A DNA stretch of 23,766 nucleotides from Thermoprotei archaeon (GTDB taxonomy: Archaea > Thermoproteota > Thermoprotei_A > Sulfolobales > WANQ01), in the NCBI GenBank assembly GCA_027038805.1, contig JALWGO010000275.1, forward strand, positions 1-23,766, in the 5' to 3' direction. Below are positions 23,027 to 23,766 of the stretch, one piece after another. The notes under the pieces are model-generated. The model saw nothing but the letters and a program-made list of their open reading frames with translations, did no database searches and was not told where the DNA came from. The position numbers and the translations under genes are program-made. Numbering within the stretch: the stretch's first letter is position 1; every line of letters begins with the position of its first letter.

Positions 23027-23766
23027 TTATATTAAACTCTTATAAGCTAGTAGTTCTGCTATAAGTAAAGCCGTTCCTGCAGCCCCCTAATAGTGTTATG
23101 ACCTAAAACTACGAGCTTTAGCCCATTTAATACCTTATCCCTTCTGATTCTGCCAACAACTACACTCATACCATTTCCTGCAAGACGGTCTAGTCTTGGC
23201 TGAGGCCTATCATCTTCACTACATACGATTACTGGTCCCCTAGGAGCTGACGGTAATTATATCCCTTAATTTTGTTTCCCTTAAATTCTCTGAGAATTCT
23301 GGAAGCTTCCTCAACTTCTATTTCCTCCTTGGTTTCCACGAAGACGTTTTTCTAAGGACCCTCGAGAACCATTACTCTATTACAGCTAGCCGTAACACCG
23401 AAGTTTTCTTCCTCAATTCCGCTCCTAGTCATTTTTCCAAGGATCTTTAATGTCTCATTTTCAATCTTCTCATCTTCTCCACCTATATATGGTATTATAT
23501 TATCTAGTATTAGCATCGATGGAACACCCTTTAGACCAGCACCACTCAAAGACTGCATAGTAACCACAACTACACACGCTTCAAGCCAACTTCGTCATAG
23601 AGCGGCTTTAATGCGAGCGTCAATATAGCTGTAGAACAATTAGGTACTTTCACAATGTAGCCACGCCACCCTTCTATTTCTTTGCTGCTGCTCTATTATA
23701 TCAATATGAACAGCATTTACTTCAGGATTTATCAATGGTATATCTGACCACATCCTCATACTGCTA
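23027..23766 (-). pseudogene. asd: Aspartate-semialdehyde dehydrogenase, broken (5' end outside window)
   Basis: Pieces of archaeal asd are found in order on the minus strand but in changing frames. SDIPLINPEVNAVHIDIIEQ comes first; then a frame change near 23667-23673; YIVKVPNCSTAILTLALKPL with the catalytic cysteine; another change near 23570-23577; TMQSLSGAGLKGVPSM through SCNRVMVLEGP. An in-frame TAG at 23354-23352 replaces the EGHTES motif. FVETKEEIEVEEASRIL follows, a frame change near 23252-23258, then RPQPRLDRLAGNGMSVVVG to GHNTIRG, a last change at 23082-23088 in a C-run, and an ending at 23027. The enzyme makes aspartate semialdehyde for lysine, threonine and methionine. Five lesions make function very unlikely. 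Confidence 0.9.

Noticed and set aside
1..23766. CRISPR arrays, tRNA or rRNA genes, transposases
   Set aside because: I found no spaced repeat series, no cloverleaf with a TψC motif, no rRNA-like stretch and no transposase-like frame in either strand.

Overview
This is an AT-rich stretch of a hyperthermophilic archaeal chromosome, most likely from the Thermoproteota/Crenarchaeota and probably the Desulfurococcales. The gene content is archaeal information processing: eS1/S3Ae, eL15, eL43/L37Ae, the exosome, RNase P proteins, proteasome alpha, SBDS, prefoldin beta and aEF-2. Start codons are often TTG or GTG, Shine-Dalgarno motifs are of the GGAGG/GGTG type, and TATA boxes read TTTATAAG. The genus cannot be fixed from the sequence alone.

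Layout. Positions 1-4181 (+): the C-terminal part of a RecJ-like DHH phosphoesterase, a Pcc1-like protein, ribosomal protein S3Ae, a THUMP/SPOUT RNA methylase and a GlmU-like sugar-phosphate nucleotidylyltransferase. A YchF/OBG-type GTPase (5396-4167, -) converges on it and diverges from L15e. Positions 5488-14867 (+) hold the conserved archaeal exosome superoperon: L15e, a COG1325 RNA-binding protein, RNase P Rpp30 and Pop5, proteasome alpha, SBDS, Rrp4, Rrp41, Rrp42, L37Ae, a Brix protein, a second Pcc1, prefoldin beta, DUF3194 and an NrnA-like DHH phosphoesterase. aEF-2 follows under its own clear promoter (14980-17196).

From 17197 on the region is accessory and lower in gene density: a ZIP metal transporter (-), a candidate structured non-coding RNA with its own TATA box, a MATE exporter (+), two small genes diverging from one palindromic TATA box, a DMT/EamA transporter (+), a frame-disrupted small gene (-), a DUF1634 plus TauE/SafE pair (-), and at the right edge a heavily broken aspartate-semialdehyde dehydrogenase gene (-). 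The broken asd gene suggests loss of the aspartate-family amino-acid pathway, as expected of a peptide-fermenting heterotroph.

How the genes fit together: the left two thirds encode RNA maturation and decay (exosome, RNase P, DHH nucleases, KEOPS subunits, SPOUT methylase), ribosome production (S3Ae, L15e, L37Ae, SBDS, Brix), protein folding and turnover (prefoldin, proteasome) and elongation. The points most worth following are a Pop5 protein with an added N-terminal membrane helix, two divergent Pcc1 paralogues in one window, the structured RNA candidate at 18185-18275, a C/D-box sRNA candidate upstream of psmA, and the bidirectional palindromic promoter at 19937-19946.
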